Shown here one piece after another: positions 26,921 through 36,124 of a stretch of DNA of 64,000 nucleotides; position 1 is the first letter of the stretch, and each line of letters opens with the position of its first letter. The DNA is taken from positions 186,001 to 250,000 of the forward strand of contig NZ_VSJK01000001.1 of NCBI RefSeq assembly GCF_008085915.1, given 5' to 3'. The stretch comes from Oceaniovalibus sp. ACAM 378 (GTDB lineage Bacteria; Pseudomonadota; Alphaproteobacteria; Rhodobacterales; Rhodobacteraceae). The notes beneath the pieces are model-generated. The model saw nothing but the letters and a program-made list of their open reading frames with translations, had not been told where the DNA came from and made no database searches. A program made the position numbers and the translations under genes.

Positions 26921-28288
26921 ATGGCCAGACGCGACCTTACGACGGGATCGATTGCCGGGCATTTCCGGGCGCTCGCCATTCCCACGGCCATCGGCCTTGT
27001 TTTCACCACGCTGTATAACGTCGTCGATGTCTATTACGCCGGGATGCTGACCACTGATGCGCAGGCCGGGCTGGCGATTTCGTTTCAGGTGTTCTTTGTC
27101 CTGATCGCGGTTGGGTTTGGCCTGTCCACGGCGATGTCGGCACTGGTCGGCAACGCATTGGGCGAAGGTTCGGGGGATGAAACGCTGACTTCCTGTCAGG
27201 GGTTGGTCTTTGCCGCCGTGGTGTCAGGGCTTGGCATCGTTCTGGGCTGGTTTGCCGCGCCACCCTTGATTGCGCTGATCTCGGAACCCGGGGCATACCG
27301 CGACGCGGCCAACGCCTATCTGGGGGTGCTGATCTTTGCCGCGCCCGCGTTCCTGATCGCCTATGGCGCGAACGGTATCCTGACCGCGCAGGGCGATACG
27401 AAATCGATGCTTTATGCCAATATCGGCGCGTTTTTTGCCAATGTCGCGCTGAATCCGCTGTTCATCTTCGGTCTGGGACCATGGGACGGGATCGGCTTCA
27501 ACGGGATCGCGCTGTCGACACTGGTCAGCCAGAGCGGGGTCGCAGCCTTCATCCTGTGGCGCGTGTTCGCCTCGGAGGTGATGCAGGGCAAGCGCCATTT
27601 CGCCCCCGATCTTGCGATGATGGGCCAAATCGCCGGTCAGGCGTTTCCGGCCAGTTTCGCAATGATGGTGATGATGATTGCCGGTTTCGTGGTGCAATAT
27701 TTCCTGAAAAGCTTCGGCGGCGCGGCGGTTGCGGCCTACGGGATCGCGCTGCGGATCGAACAACTGCTGCTGCTGCCTGCCTTTGGGTTGACCGGAGCGT
27801 TATTGCCCATCGCATCGCAGAACATGGGAGCAAGGAATTTCGATCGGGTGCGCGAGGCGGCGATGTTCTGTTTCAAATCCGGCATTGTCCTGATGCTGGG
27901 CGCGTCCTGCGTGCTGTGGTTCGCTGCCGGGCCGGCGCTTTCGGTGTTCACCGATGATGCCGACGTGATCGAGATTGGCAAAAGCTACCTGCATGTCGAC
28001 GGTTTCATCCTGCCCGTCTATGTCATGCTGTTTGCGATCAATTCACTGCTTCAGGCCTTTCGCAGACCGGGTGTAACGCTGTGGATCGGGATCTATCGTC
28101 AGGGCGTCGGAGTGGCTCTGTTCGGCTGGATCTTCGTTCGGCTGTTTGACATGGGATATTTCGGCGTCTGGCTGGGCATTGCAACCGCCGTCACCACCGG
28201 GCTGGCCCTGGCGCTGGTCCTGACGGAACGGGTTGCCCGCCAGAAGATCGGCGGGTTGTTCCGGCGGGCTCAGGTCAGGGCGTGCTGA
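26921..28288 (+). CDS. MATE-family multidrug/cation efflux protein
   Basis: This 455-residue polytopic membrane protein has twelve hydrophobic segments in two related halves, as in MatE-family antiporters that exchange Na+ or H+ for drugs or metabolites. The start LTTGSIAGHFRALAIPTAIG and the repeat-two stretch MMGQIAGQAFPASFAMMVMM are typical. The ATG at 26921 follows AAGGGCAG; longer in-frame starts lie in the divergent promoter region and look non-coding. It converges on the oxoprolinase gene with one base between stop codons. Substrate unknown. Confidence 0.88.
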   Translation: MARRDLTTGSIAGHFRALAIPTAIGLVFTTLYNVVDVYYAGMLTTDAQAGLAISFQVFFVLIAVGFGLSTAMSALVGNALGEGSGDETLTSCQGLVFAAVVSGLGIVLGWFAAPPLIALISEPGAYRDAANAYLGVLIFAAPAFLIAYGANGILTAQGDTKSMLYANIGAFFANVALNPLFIFGLGPWDGIGFNGIALSTLVSQSGVAAFILWRVFASEVMQGKRHFAPDLAMMGQIAGQAFPASFAMMVMMIAGFVVQYFLKSFGGAAVAAYGIALRIEQLLLLPAFGLTGALLPIASQNMGARNFDRVREAAMFCFKSGIVLMLGASCVLWFAAGPALSVFTDDADVIEIGKSYLHVDGFILPVYVMLFAINSLLQAFRRPGVTLWIGIYRQGVGVALFGWIFVRLFDMGYFGVWLGIATAVTTGLALALVLTERVARQKIGGLFRRAQVRAC

Positions 28289-28289
28289 G

Positions 28290-31200
28290 TCAAACCGGAT
28301 CGCCCTGTCGTGCCTGCGCCTGCGCCACATCAATTCCGGCGTCGTCCAGCCCGTAAAGGTCACGAGCCGTTTCAGCAGAAATATACCCCAGCGCCAGATC
28401 GCGGATCACCGCCGCCCGGTCCCGCAAGGCCGGATCGCCATAGCCAGCGCCGCCCGGAAACGCCATCAGCACGCGCCGCCCGTGTGGCACAAACTGTTTA
28501 CCTTTGCCGCGCATCTTTGTGCCATCGTCCAGCGTAAGGGTTGTCGGCGCGCCAGCCTGCCCGCCGTTGCGGCCAAGCGCGGGGTGGTTCACCCGGTCGA
28601 ACATCGCCTGAAGGTCGAATTCATAGCCGTCGCAGGCGCCGACCTCCATCAACTGGCCCAGACCGCCACGGCTGGCCCCCGCCCCGCCGGAATCGACGCG
28701 CAGTTCCTTGCGCCAGATAATCAGCGGCCCGACCTGTTCCGTCACCTCGACGGGCATGGTCATCACCCCCGACGGAAAGGCCGTCGCGCTCATCCCGTCA
28801 AGGGTGGGGCGTGCGCCAGATCCGCCCGAGTTGAAGGTCAAAACCTCGGCATGGCGCGCACCCTCCGGGGCGGGCACATCGGTTCGCGGACGCAGTGACG
28901 CATGAAAACTGCACAGGCACCCTGCCCCTTCGGCGGGAACCGTATGGGGCAACAGTTGATCCAGCGCGCCGTAAACCGTGTCCGGCACCATATGACCGAT
29001 GACATGGCGCAGCGCCACGGGTGCCGGGTGCCGGGCATTGACGATTGTGTCGGCGGGCGCGGTGATCTCGAACGGCGCAAGCGATCCCGCGTTGTTCGGG
29101 ATTTCGGGCGCCACGGCACATTTCAGCGCATAACAGGCATAGGCCTTGGTATAGACCAGCGGCACGTTGATCCCCTTGGCGTCGATCCCCGATGTTCCGG
29201 TCCAGTCGCAAATCATCCGGTCGGATTCAATTGTGACGGTGACATGCAGGTCGATGGGCCGGTCGTATCCATCGATCCGCATGTGACCGCTGGCTGTGCC
29301 GGGTTTCAGCGCGGCGATCCGCGCCAGTGTCGCGTCGCGCGAATGGGACAGGATGAAATCAGACACGCCCTGCAGGTCACTCAGACCGAATTCCGCCACC
29401 ATATCTGCAAGACGGCGATCCCCGACCTCGTTACAGGCGGCAAGGGCGTGGATATCACCGATCAACTGATCCGGAGTGCGCACATTGCCCCGGATCATCG
29501 CCACCAGCGTAGTATCGACAACCCCGGCCGCGGCGAACCGCATGATCGGAATATACAGCCCTTCCTCGAACACCGATTGGCCATCCGCGCCAAACCCGCG
29601 CCCGCCAATATCCGTCACATGGGCAGTACAGGCGAAAAACCCGATCAGCCGCCCCTCGTGAAAAGATGGCGTGACCACGGTGATATCATGCAGGTGGCCT
29701 GTCCCCTCCCATGGGTCATTGGTGATATAGACGTCGCCGGGCACCATATTTTCGCGCCCGATGCGGCGAATGAAATGCGGCACGGCATCGGCCATGGCGT
29801 TGACATGGCCCGGCGTGCCGGTCACCGCCTGCGCCAGCATTCGCCCCATCCCGTCATAGACCCCTGCCGAGAGATCGCCCGCCTCGCGGACCGAGGTGGA
29901 AAACGCGGTGCGCACCAGCGCCTGCGCCTGTTCCTCGACCACCGAGATCAGCCGGTTCCACATCACCTGATGCGCCACCCGCGAAAGTTCCTGAGTCCCA
30001 CCGTCAGTGGTGTCGCCAGTGCCTTGTGCCCGCTCACAAGGCAGGATGTCGAGACAACCATCATCCAGAACCGCAATCCGGCGGCTGGAGGGCACGATCA
30101 CAGTCGTTTCATCCTCGGTCACCACAGCAGGGCCGTTCAGCCGGGCACCGGGGGCAAGACCGGCGCGCGCAACCGCCTGCGCCGCGACAACCCTGCCAAG
30201 GGCCGGATCAAACAGCGCCCGGGTTTCACCTTTTGGCACAATCGCGCCCGGCCCGTCAGACGCTTCGATCGGCGGGGCCGAGGGCGCCGGAGTGGTGGCA
30301 TTGACCGACCAGACGGTCGCCTCGGCCTCCATTCCGTCAACAGTGCGCCCGAACAGCCGGGCATATTCGGCCTCGAACAGCGCAAGGATTGCGGCGGCGT
30401 CAGGCGCCTGCGCCAGCTTTGGCGAGAGCACGACAGGAATTTCCCAGCCCTGCCCGGCGTATCGCATATAAACCTTATGCTCGACCCGGATATCGGCATC
30501 GGCGTCGCAAGAGCGCACAAAGGCCGAGGCCTCGTCCTTCATCTCGGTGAACAGGGCGCGCACCCGTGGCGCATCGAAACCGTTCATCCCCATGAACACC
30601 GAGCGATTCGATTCGAAACTGAACGGCGCACGCAAAAACCCGATGGCCGAACCGACACCGGCCCCGACCGGCACAAGACACCGCCCGATCCCGAGCTTTT
30701 CGCACAGCCGCGCCGCATGCAACGGGGCCGCGCCGCCAAAGGCGATCATGGTGTACCCGCTCAGATCCTCGCCGTTTTCCACCGCATGAACCCGGGCGGC
30801 ATTGGCCATGTTTTCGTCGACAACTTCGGCCACACCCCATGCCGCCTCCTGCACCGACATCGACAGCGGATCACCCAGATGCAACGCCATCGCCTGTGCC
30901 GCCTGTTCTGGCGAAAGCGGGATCGTACCCCCCGCAAACCCGGTCGGGTCAAGCCGCCCGAGAATAAGGTCGGCGTCGGTCACGGCAGGCCGTTCGCCGC
31001 CGCGCCCGTAACAGGCAGGACCGGGTTCAGAGCCGGCACTTTCCGGGCCGACGCGGATCTGATTCATCCCGTCCACATGGGCCAGACTGCCACCGCCCGC
31101 GCCGATTTCAACCATGTCGATCACCGGAATCGAGATCGGCATGCCCGAGCCTTTTTTGAACCGGTAAGATCGCGCCACCTCGAACACCCTCGCGGTCTTC

Positions 31201-32114
31201 GGCGTCGCATCGCGGATCAGGCAGATCTTGGCGGTCGTGCCGCCCATATCGAAGGACAACACCCGGTCCAGCCCGTGCCGCGCGGCAATGTCGGCGGCAA
31301 AGATCGCCCCGCCCGCCGGGCCGCTTTCCACCAGACGCACGGGAAATTCGGCCGCACTTTCCAGCGACATGATCCCGCCACCCGAGTGCATCAGGAACAC
31401 CGGACACCCCGCGCCCGCCTCTTGCAAACGGTCACGAAGCCGGTCGAGATAGGATTTCATCAGCGGCTGGATATAGGCATTGGCGACGGTGGTGTTGAAC
31501 CGTTCATATTCGCGCATCTGCGGTGAAACCCGCGACGACAGCGACACCATGGCATCCGGCATACGCTCGGCCAGAACCTCGGCGATCAGGCGTTCATGGG
31601 CATCGTTGACATAGGAATGCAGCAGCCCTACCGCGACGCTTTCATATCCGGCCAGCGCCAGAGTATCTGCCAGCGTCTCAACCTCGGCCCGGTCCAGTGG
31701 AATCAGCACATTGCCCTGCGCATCCATGCGTTCGCGCACCACATGGCGGCGATTGCGTGCCAGCAGCGGCTGGGGCAGGACAAGATTCAGATCGTATTGT
31801 TCAAACCGGCTTTCCGTACGCATTTCGATCACGTCACGGAAACCGCTGGTGGTGATCAGCGCGGTTTTTGCCCCGCGCCGTTCGATCAACGCGTTGGTGG
31901 CCAATGTGGTGCCATGGATGATCTGCCCGATCCGATCAGGTGCCACACCGGCCCGGGCGCAAACCTGTGTCATCCCGTCGACCAGACCGACCTCGGGCGC
32001 ATCGTGGGTTGTCAGCACCTTGGCTGAAAACCGTGCCTGTCCGGTATCCAGAACAACGTCGGTGAATGTGCCGCCGATGTCGGCGCCCAGACGGATTCTG
32101 CCTGCTTGTGCCAT
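28290..32114 (-). CDS. Fused hydantoinase/5-oxoprolinase (HyuA-HyuB)
   Basis: This 1274-residue ATP-dependent amidohydrolase carries both subunits in one chain. Residues 1 to about 690 are HyuA-like (ADIGGTFTDVVL, FDMGGTTAKICLI, the ATPase-type GGT phosphate loops). From about 710 on it is HyuB-like (FSTSVREAGDLSAGVYDG, NDPWEGTGHLHD, a C-terminal GGAGYGDP). Fused forms are typical of 5-oxoprolinase, which opens 5-oxoproline to glutamate using ATP, but hydantoin or N-methylhydantoin substrates cannot be excluded. CAGGGGG precedes the ATG. It stands alone, 168 bp after der. Confidence 0.88.
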   Translation of the reverse strand: MAQAGRIRLGADIGGTFTDVVLDTGQARFSAKVLTTHDAPEVGLVDGMTQVCARAGVAPDRIGQIIHGTTLATNALIERRGAKTALITTSGFRDVIEMRTESRFEQYDLNLVLPQPLLARNRRHVVRERMDAQGNVLIPLDRAEVETLADTLALAGYESVAVGLLHSYVNDAHERLIAEVLAERMPDAMVSLSSRVSPQMREYERFNTTVANAYIQPLMKSYLDRLRDRLQEAGAGCPVFLMHSGGGIMSLESAAEFPVRLVESGPAGGAIFAADIAARHGLDRVLSFDMGGTTAKICLIRDATPKTARVFEVARSYRFKKGSGMPISIPVIDMVEIGAGGGSLAHVDGMNQIRVGPESAGSEPGPACYGRGGERPAVTDADLILGRLDPTGFAGGTIPLSPEQAAQAMALHLGDPLSMSVQEAAWGVAEVVDENMANAARVHAVENGEDLSGYTMIAFGGAAPLHAARLCEKLGIGRCLVPVGAGVGSAIGFLRAPFSFESNRSVFMGMNGFDAPRVRALFTEMKDEASAFVRSCDADADIRVEHKVYMRYAGQGWEIPVVLSPKLAQAPDAAAILALFEAEYARLFGRTVDGMEAEATVWSVNATTPAPSAPPIEASDGPGAIVPKGETRALFDPALGRVVAAQAVARAGLAPGARLNGPAVVTEDETTVIVPSSRRIAVLDDGCLDILPCERAQGTGDTTDGGTQELSRVAHQVMWNRLISVVEEQAQALVRTAFSTSVREAGDLSAGVYDGMGRMLAQAVTGTPGHVNAMADAVPHFIRRIGRENMVPGDVYITNDPWEGTGHLHDITVVTPSFHEGRLIGFFACTAHVTDIGGRGFGADGQSVFEEGLYIPIMRFAAAGVVDTTLVAMIRGNVRTPDQLIGDIHALAACNEVGDRRLADMVAEFGLSDLQGVSDFILSHSRDATLARIAALKPGTASGHMRIDGYDRPIDLHVTVTIESDRMICDWTGTSGIDAKGINVPLVYTKAYACYALKCAVAPEIPNNAGSLAPFEITAPADTIVNARHPAPVALRHVIGHMVPDTVYGALDQLLPHTVPAEGAGCLCSFHASLRPRTDVPAPEGARHAEVLTFNSGGSGARPTLDGMSATAFPSGVMTMPVEVTEQVGPLIIWRKELRVDSGGAGASRGGLGQLMEVGACDGYEFDLQAMFDRVNHPALGRNGGQAGAPTTLTLDDGTKMRGKGKQFVPHGRRVLMAFPGGAGYGDPALRDRAAVIRDLALGYISAETARDLYGLDDAGIDVAQAQARQGDPV

Positions 32115-32128
32115 TCATGCCCCCTGCC

Positions 32129-32150
32129 TTGCCCCGCCGATAAGGGGCAA
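32129..32150 (-). other. Hairpin upstream of the oxoprolinase gene
   Basis: TTGCCCC and GGGGCAA form a perfect 7-bp stem around an 8-nt loop, ending 15 bases before the oxoprolinase start on the minus strand. It could end transcription from der or fold in the leader of the oxoprolinase mRNA near its ribosome site. There is no T-tract. Confidence 0.35.
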
Positions 32151-32282
32151 TGGCCGGGTCGGGGTCAACCCCGCGCGGTGGGCTCGCGGCGCAGGATCTA
32201 ACGGTCGTGTGCGAATGTCACCCGCGCCGATGTTCCCGCCCGGCATGAACGCTGATCTGGCGCCGCAGAGCAGGATGGCCGC

Positions 32283-33752
32283 TCAGTCGTCGGCGCGGCC
32301 TTTGCCCAGATGTTTACGCAGCCGCGATGGCGTCGATTTCGTGCGGTTCTTATAGGGATTGTCTTCACCCTGCCCGCGAAACCACAGCCGGATCGGTGTG
32401 CCCGGCATATCAAAATCCACCCGCAACCCATTGACCAGATAGCGGGAATAGCTTTCTGGCATTCTGTCGGGATAGGAACACATGACCACGAATCCGGGGG
32501 GCCGCGTCTTGGCCTGAGTCATATAGCGCAGCTTGATTCGCCGCCCGCCCGGTGCGGGGGGCGGGTGCTGTTCCAACATGCCGACCAGCCAACGGTTAAG
32601 TTGTGCTGTGGTCACCCGGCGGTTCCAAACCTCATGCGCCTTGATCACCGCCGCTTGCAACTTGTCCAGCCCCTTGCCGGTCTTGGCCGAAACCGTGACC
32701 AAAGGTGCGCCGCGCAACTGTGGCAGCAGGCGTTCAAAGGATTCGCGCAGCACCTTGATCTTGGCGTTCTTGTCTTCCTCTAAGTCCCATTTGTTCACGG
32801 CCAGAACCACGGCGCGGCCTTCACGTTCGGCCAGGTCGGCAATGCGCAGATCCTGTTGCTCGAACGGCACGGCCACATCCAGCAGGACAACCACGACTTC
32901 GGCAAATTTGACCGCACGCAGCCCGTCACTAACCGACAGTTTTTCCAGTTTTTCCTGAATCTTGGCCTTCTTGCGCATCCCCGCAGTGTCGAACAGGCGC
33001 ACGGGAACCGGGCCATTTTCGCTCGGCCAGTCCATGTTGACCGAAATCGCATCGCGGGTGATTCCCGCTTCGGGGCCGGTCAACAGACGCTCTTCGCCCA
33101 GAAATTGGTTTACCAGCGTCGATTTGCCCGCGTTCGGGCGTCCGATGATCGCCACTTGCAGAGGCTTTGCACGGGTCGGCACGCGCGGTGCGTCATCGTC
33201 ATCGTCGCTGACGTCTACATCGGTTTCCGGGGCATGATCGACGGCGCGTTCGGCGAAACCATCGGCCAGCGGGCGTAAAAGTTCGTAAAGTTCGCTCAGA
33301 CCCTCGCCATGTTCGGCAGACAGGCGGATCGGATCGCCCAAGCCAAGCGAATAGGCCTCGATCACGCCACCATCGGCCGCGCGGCCTTCGGCCTTGTTGG
33401 CGGCAAGGATGACGTTCGAGTTCTTGCGGCGCAGGATGTCGGCGAACACTTCGTCCGTTGGCAGGACACCGGCGCGCGCATCGATCATGAACAGGCAGAC
33501 ATCCGCCATCTCGACCGCCCGTTCAGTCAGACGTCGCATCCGGCCTTCAAGCGAATCATCTGTCGCTTCCTCCAGACCGGCGGAATCGATCACGGTAAAG
33601 CGCAGATCGCCCAATCGTGCTGCACCTTCGCGCAGATCGCGGGTGACACCGGGCTGATCGTCGACCAGAGCGAGGCGTTTCCCCACCAGCCGGTTGAATA
33701 ATGTGGATTTGCCCACGTTCGGGCGTCCGACGATGGCAAGAGTAAAGGTCAT
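32283..33752 (-). CDS. der: Ribosome-associated GTPase Der (EngA)
   Basis: This 489-residue essential GTPase of 50S subunit assembly has two consecutive GTPase domains, with P-loops GRPNVGKS (8-15) and GRPNAGKS (204-211) and NKxD-type motifs (ANKAEG in domain 1, VNKWD in domain 2). A C-terminal KH-like domain follows. Domain 1 has NKAE rather than NKAD, a small variation seen in alphaproteobacteria. An Asp-rich linker (about residues 176-190) joins the domains. CGAGGA precedes the ATG. It is third in the yfgM-bamB-der order conserved across Proteobacteria. Confidence 0.96.
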   Translation of the reverse strand: MTFTLAIVGRPNVGKSTLFNRLVGKRLALVDDQPGVTRDLREGAARLGDLRFTVIDSAGLEEATDDSLEGRMRRLTERAVEMADVCLFMIDARAGVLPTDEVFADILRRKNSNVILAANKAEGRAADGGVIEAYSLGLGDPIRLSAEHGEGLSELYELLRPLADGFAERAVDHAPETDVDVSDDDDDAPRVPTRAKPLQVAIIGRPNAGKSTLVNQFLGEERLLTGPEAGITRDAISVNMDWPSENGPVPVRLFDTAGMRKKAKIQEKLEKLSVSDGLRAVKFAEVVVVLLDVAVPFEQQDLRIADLAEREGRAVVLAVNKWDLEEDKNAKIKVLRESFERLLPQLRGAPLVTVSAKTGKGLDKLQAAVIKAHEVWNRRVTTAQLNRWLVGMLEQHPPPAPGGRRIKLRYMTQAKTRPPGFVVMCSYPDRMPESYSRYLVNGLRVDFDMPGTPIRLWFRGQGEDNPYKNRTKSTPSRLRKHLGKGRADD

Positions 33753-33809
33753 GGCGTCCTCGGATGCGGTGCGTTGAAGATCAATCAGGTCGCTTACACC
33801 TGTTTGGCG

Positions 33810-35162
33810 TCAACGGAAAGCGTGAAGCTGCCCATCACCTGACACAACATAGAGCGTGCGCCCCGCCACCACCGGATTGCTCGCCGCGCCACCGGGCAGC
33901 GGAGCGGTGCCGCTCTGCACGCCGGATTCAGGATCGAAGGCCCGCAGGCTGCCGTCGCTCGATGCCACGAACAACTGGCCCCCGGCCAGCAACGGCCCAA
34001 AGTTGCTATAGACTGCCTTGCGCTTTTTTGCGGTTTCATTCACGAAAAATGAAAGTTCGGTGCCCCAGATTCGGGAACCGGTTTCGGCGTCCAGCCGAAC
34101 CAGTTCGGCCTGATCGGACACGGTGAACACCGATCCGCCCGCCACGACAACCGGGCTCATCGCGCCTTCGCGCGCGTTCCAGATTGTGTCACCGCTGCTC
34201 AGATCGATCGCTACGGTCCGCCCGGCGGGGCTGCCGGCATAGATCCGGTCGCCGTGAATCACCGGATCGCCCGAAATATCGGAAATCCGTGCATAGACGC
34301 GCCCGCGCCGCTGACCGGCGACATGGCTGCTCCAGATCCGGGTGCCGCCTTCGCGCAGGGCGGCGACCAATTCGCCGTTGGCAAAGGGAAAGATCGCCAG
34401 CCGGTCATTGACCACCGGGGCCGCGCCGCCGACGACGCCAGACGAGCTGGGGGTGCCGGGCAGCGTCCAGGCGACCCGCCCGTCATCGACATTCACAGCC
34501 CAGGCCAGCGCGTCACGCGTCACCAGATAGACCAGATCACCCACTACCGTTGGCGCACCTGCGGCCGAGGCGTTAAGTTCTTGCACCCAAATACGATTTC
34601 CCGTGGCTGCATCAAGGGCAATCAGATCGCCGAACCCGGTGCTGACAAACAGGCGGTTGCCCGCGATGGCCAGACCCGCACCTGATGCGGCGTCGGGGCT
34701 TTCGCCTGCCGGGGTCAGATCGGCGGTCCACAGCAGCGCGCCCGAGGTCGAATGCGCCGATACCGATGCACGGCTGTCGACGGTGAAGATCCGCCCGTCC
34801 GCAATGACGGGGTCGGCGCTGATGCGGTGACGGCGGTCGTTGCCCTGCCCGATGCTGGCGCTCCAGACCCGGGTCAGACCGGTGCCCAGCGCGGGATGTG
34901 TCAAGGAATGGGTCGCCGATCCGGCCTTATGCGTCCAGGCCGCATTGGCCGTCTGTCCCGGCAGGTCGATGGCACGCGACACCGACGGCGTGGCATCCTG
35001 TGCCGCAGTGTCGGTATCGGCCCTGAGATCAAGCCGCTCACCGGTCAAAATCAACTGCGGCTCGGTGCAGGCGGCCAGAAGTGCCAGCGCCGCGACCGCC
35101 ACCAGAGATGTACGGTTCGAAAGTCCGGTCAGAATCTCGCTGCGTGTCCCGGTCATTTTCAT
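33810..35162 (-). CDS. bamB: Outer-membrane assembly lipoprotein BamB
   Basis: This protein of about 450 residues belongs to the BamB/PQQ-repeat beta-propeller family and helps the BAM complex insert outer-membrane proteins. A lipoprotein signal ends LAAC near residue 31, so the chain is outer-membrane anchored. The body is a series of PQQ-type blades (TGNRIWVQEL, LSSGDTIWNAREGA, TGSRIWGTELS). The ATG at 35162 has an AGGCG site; another ATG two codons later is equally usable. It lies between a YfgM-like gene and der, the order seen in E. coli. Confidence 0.9.
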   Translation of the reverse strand: MKMTGTRSEILTGLSNRTSLVAVAALALLAACTEPQLILTGERLDLRADTDTAAQDATPSVSRAIDLPGQTANAAWTHKAGSATHSLTHPALGTGLTRVWSASIGQGNDRRHRISADPVIADGRIFTVDSRASVSAHSTSGALLWTADLTPAGESPDAASGAGLAIAGNRLFVSTGFGDLIALDAATGNRIWVQELNASAAGAPTVVGDLVYLVTRDALAWAVNVDDGRVAWTLPGTPSSSGVVGGAAPVVNDRLAIFPFANGELVAALREGGTRIWSSHVAGQRRGRVYARISDISGDPVIHGDRIYAGSPAGRTVAIDLSSGDTIWNAREGAMSPVVVAGGSVFTVSDQAELVRLDAETGSRIWGTELSFFVNETAKKRKAVYSNFGPLLAGGQLFVASSDGSLRAFDPESGVQSGTAPLPGGAASNPVVAGRTLYVVSGDGQLHAFR

Positions 35163-35245
35163 GTCGCCTGTGCCATCTCGTCTGTTTTCCCGCCCGGGCA
35201 ATTTATTTACGCGCCCTTGCCGGACCCGCACTCTTTTCAACAGGT

Positions 35246-35887
35246 TCAGGCCGCGTCCAGCGATCCGCCCAGCGCCACAATCAACTGAGAAACGCGGCGG
35301 CGCAAGCCTTCGCTCACCCGATCCTCGGAGAGGATTCCGTTAAGCACCGTCAGCGCCGTGTCGGTTTCACCCAGCGCCACCTGCGCCAGAGCAGATTGCT
35401 CCAACGCCAAAAGGCGATAGGGCGCACCGGGGATGGTCAACGGCTCCAGCCGGGAAAGCCGGACATCGGCTGTCAGCCCGGCATCGTCACGCATCAGGAA
35501 CTTCAACAGTGCAAGGTCGCGATACACCTGCGGCAGATCCGCATTCTGCGACAGCGCCTCAAGCGCCTGTGCCGCTGCCGCGCCCTCGGCCTGATCGGCG
35601 GCAAACATCGCGACGATGGCGCGTTTTTCCGGCGTGTCACCGACACCGTCCAGAGCCGCGGCACGCGCGGTTGCATCGGGTTTGTCCAGCGCCGCGATCA
35701 GGGTATCACCGAACGCCTCGGCCTGTGCCGCGGACTGGGCCTTTTGCCATTCATTCCAGGCGGCTGCGGCGACCAGCAAGACCACGGCCGTGACCGCAAT
35801 CCAGCCATATCGGCGCATCAGCGCGAACAACCGGTCGCGCCGGACTTCTTCGGTCACTTCGTCGATGAAAGTATCGCTATTGCTCAC
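35246..35887 (-). CDS. YfgM-like TPR membrane protein
   Basis: This 213-residue single-pass protein starts at GTG with GGAG upstream. A short cytoplasmic N-terminus (FIDEVTEEVRRDRLFALMRRYG) precedes one TM helix (WIAVTAVVLLVAAAAW, about 29-45). The rest is Ala-rich helical repeats of TPR type in the periplasm. E. coli YfgM is a SecYEG-associated periplasmic chaperone partner of PpiD, and this gene sits in the same position before bamB and der. Function is inferred from family and position. Confidence 0.82.
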   Translation of the reverse strand: MSNSDTFIDEVTEEVRRDRLFALMRRYGWIAVTAVVLLVAAAAWNEWQKAQSAAQAEAFGDTLIAALDKPDATARAAALDGVGDTPEKRAIVAMFAADQAEGAAAAQALEALSQNADLPQVYRDLALLKFLMRDDAGLTADVRLSRLEPLTIPGAPYRLLALEQSALAQVALGETDTALTVLNGILSEDRVSEGLRRRVSQLIVALGGSLDAA

Positions 35888-35982
35888 GGTGCGTTCTCCA
35901 TTGTCGCGCCTCTCTTACCCTGCCTTCGCGCCCGATGCCAAGAGCGCGGTCAGGAGTGCTGCGTCCCTATCCCCAAGAAAAG

Positions 35983-36011
35983 TTGCGACGATCGGAGAAA
36001 ACGTCTATTCT
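35983..36011 (+). promoter_or_regulatory. Promoter of the RND efflux operon
   Basis: TTGCGA (35983-35988) and TATTCT (36006-36011) are spaced exactly 17 bp and point at the membrane-fusion gene. The -10 overlaps the first base pairs of a strong palindrome at 36010-36027, the usual arrangement for repression. Confidence 0.6.
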
Positions 36012-36027
36012 GAACCGATTGGTTCAG
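36010..36027. promoter_or_regulatory. TetR-type operator of the RND efflux operon
   Basis: CTGAACCGATTGGTTCAG has perfect 7-bp arms around GATT. The size and sequence style (ACCGANNGGT-like core) match operators of TetR/AcrR repressors of RND pumps. It overlaps the -10 box and start region. No TetR gene lies beside it; the regulator must be encoded elsewhere. Confidence 0.68.
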
Positions 36028-36124
36028 TGTAGAAGTTTCGATCGGGATCTTATGCAAACTATGCCCGACCGGTCGCGCTTTTGATGACCGTATCCGAACG
36101 ACGCCGCATATCCGCGAGGCAACC

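Noticed and set aside
28902-31526. An 874-codon plus-strand frame
   Set aside because: It lies wholly antisense to the oxoprolinase, which has clear motifs; long antisense frames are expected in GC-rich DNA.
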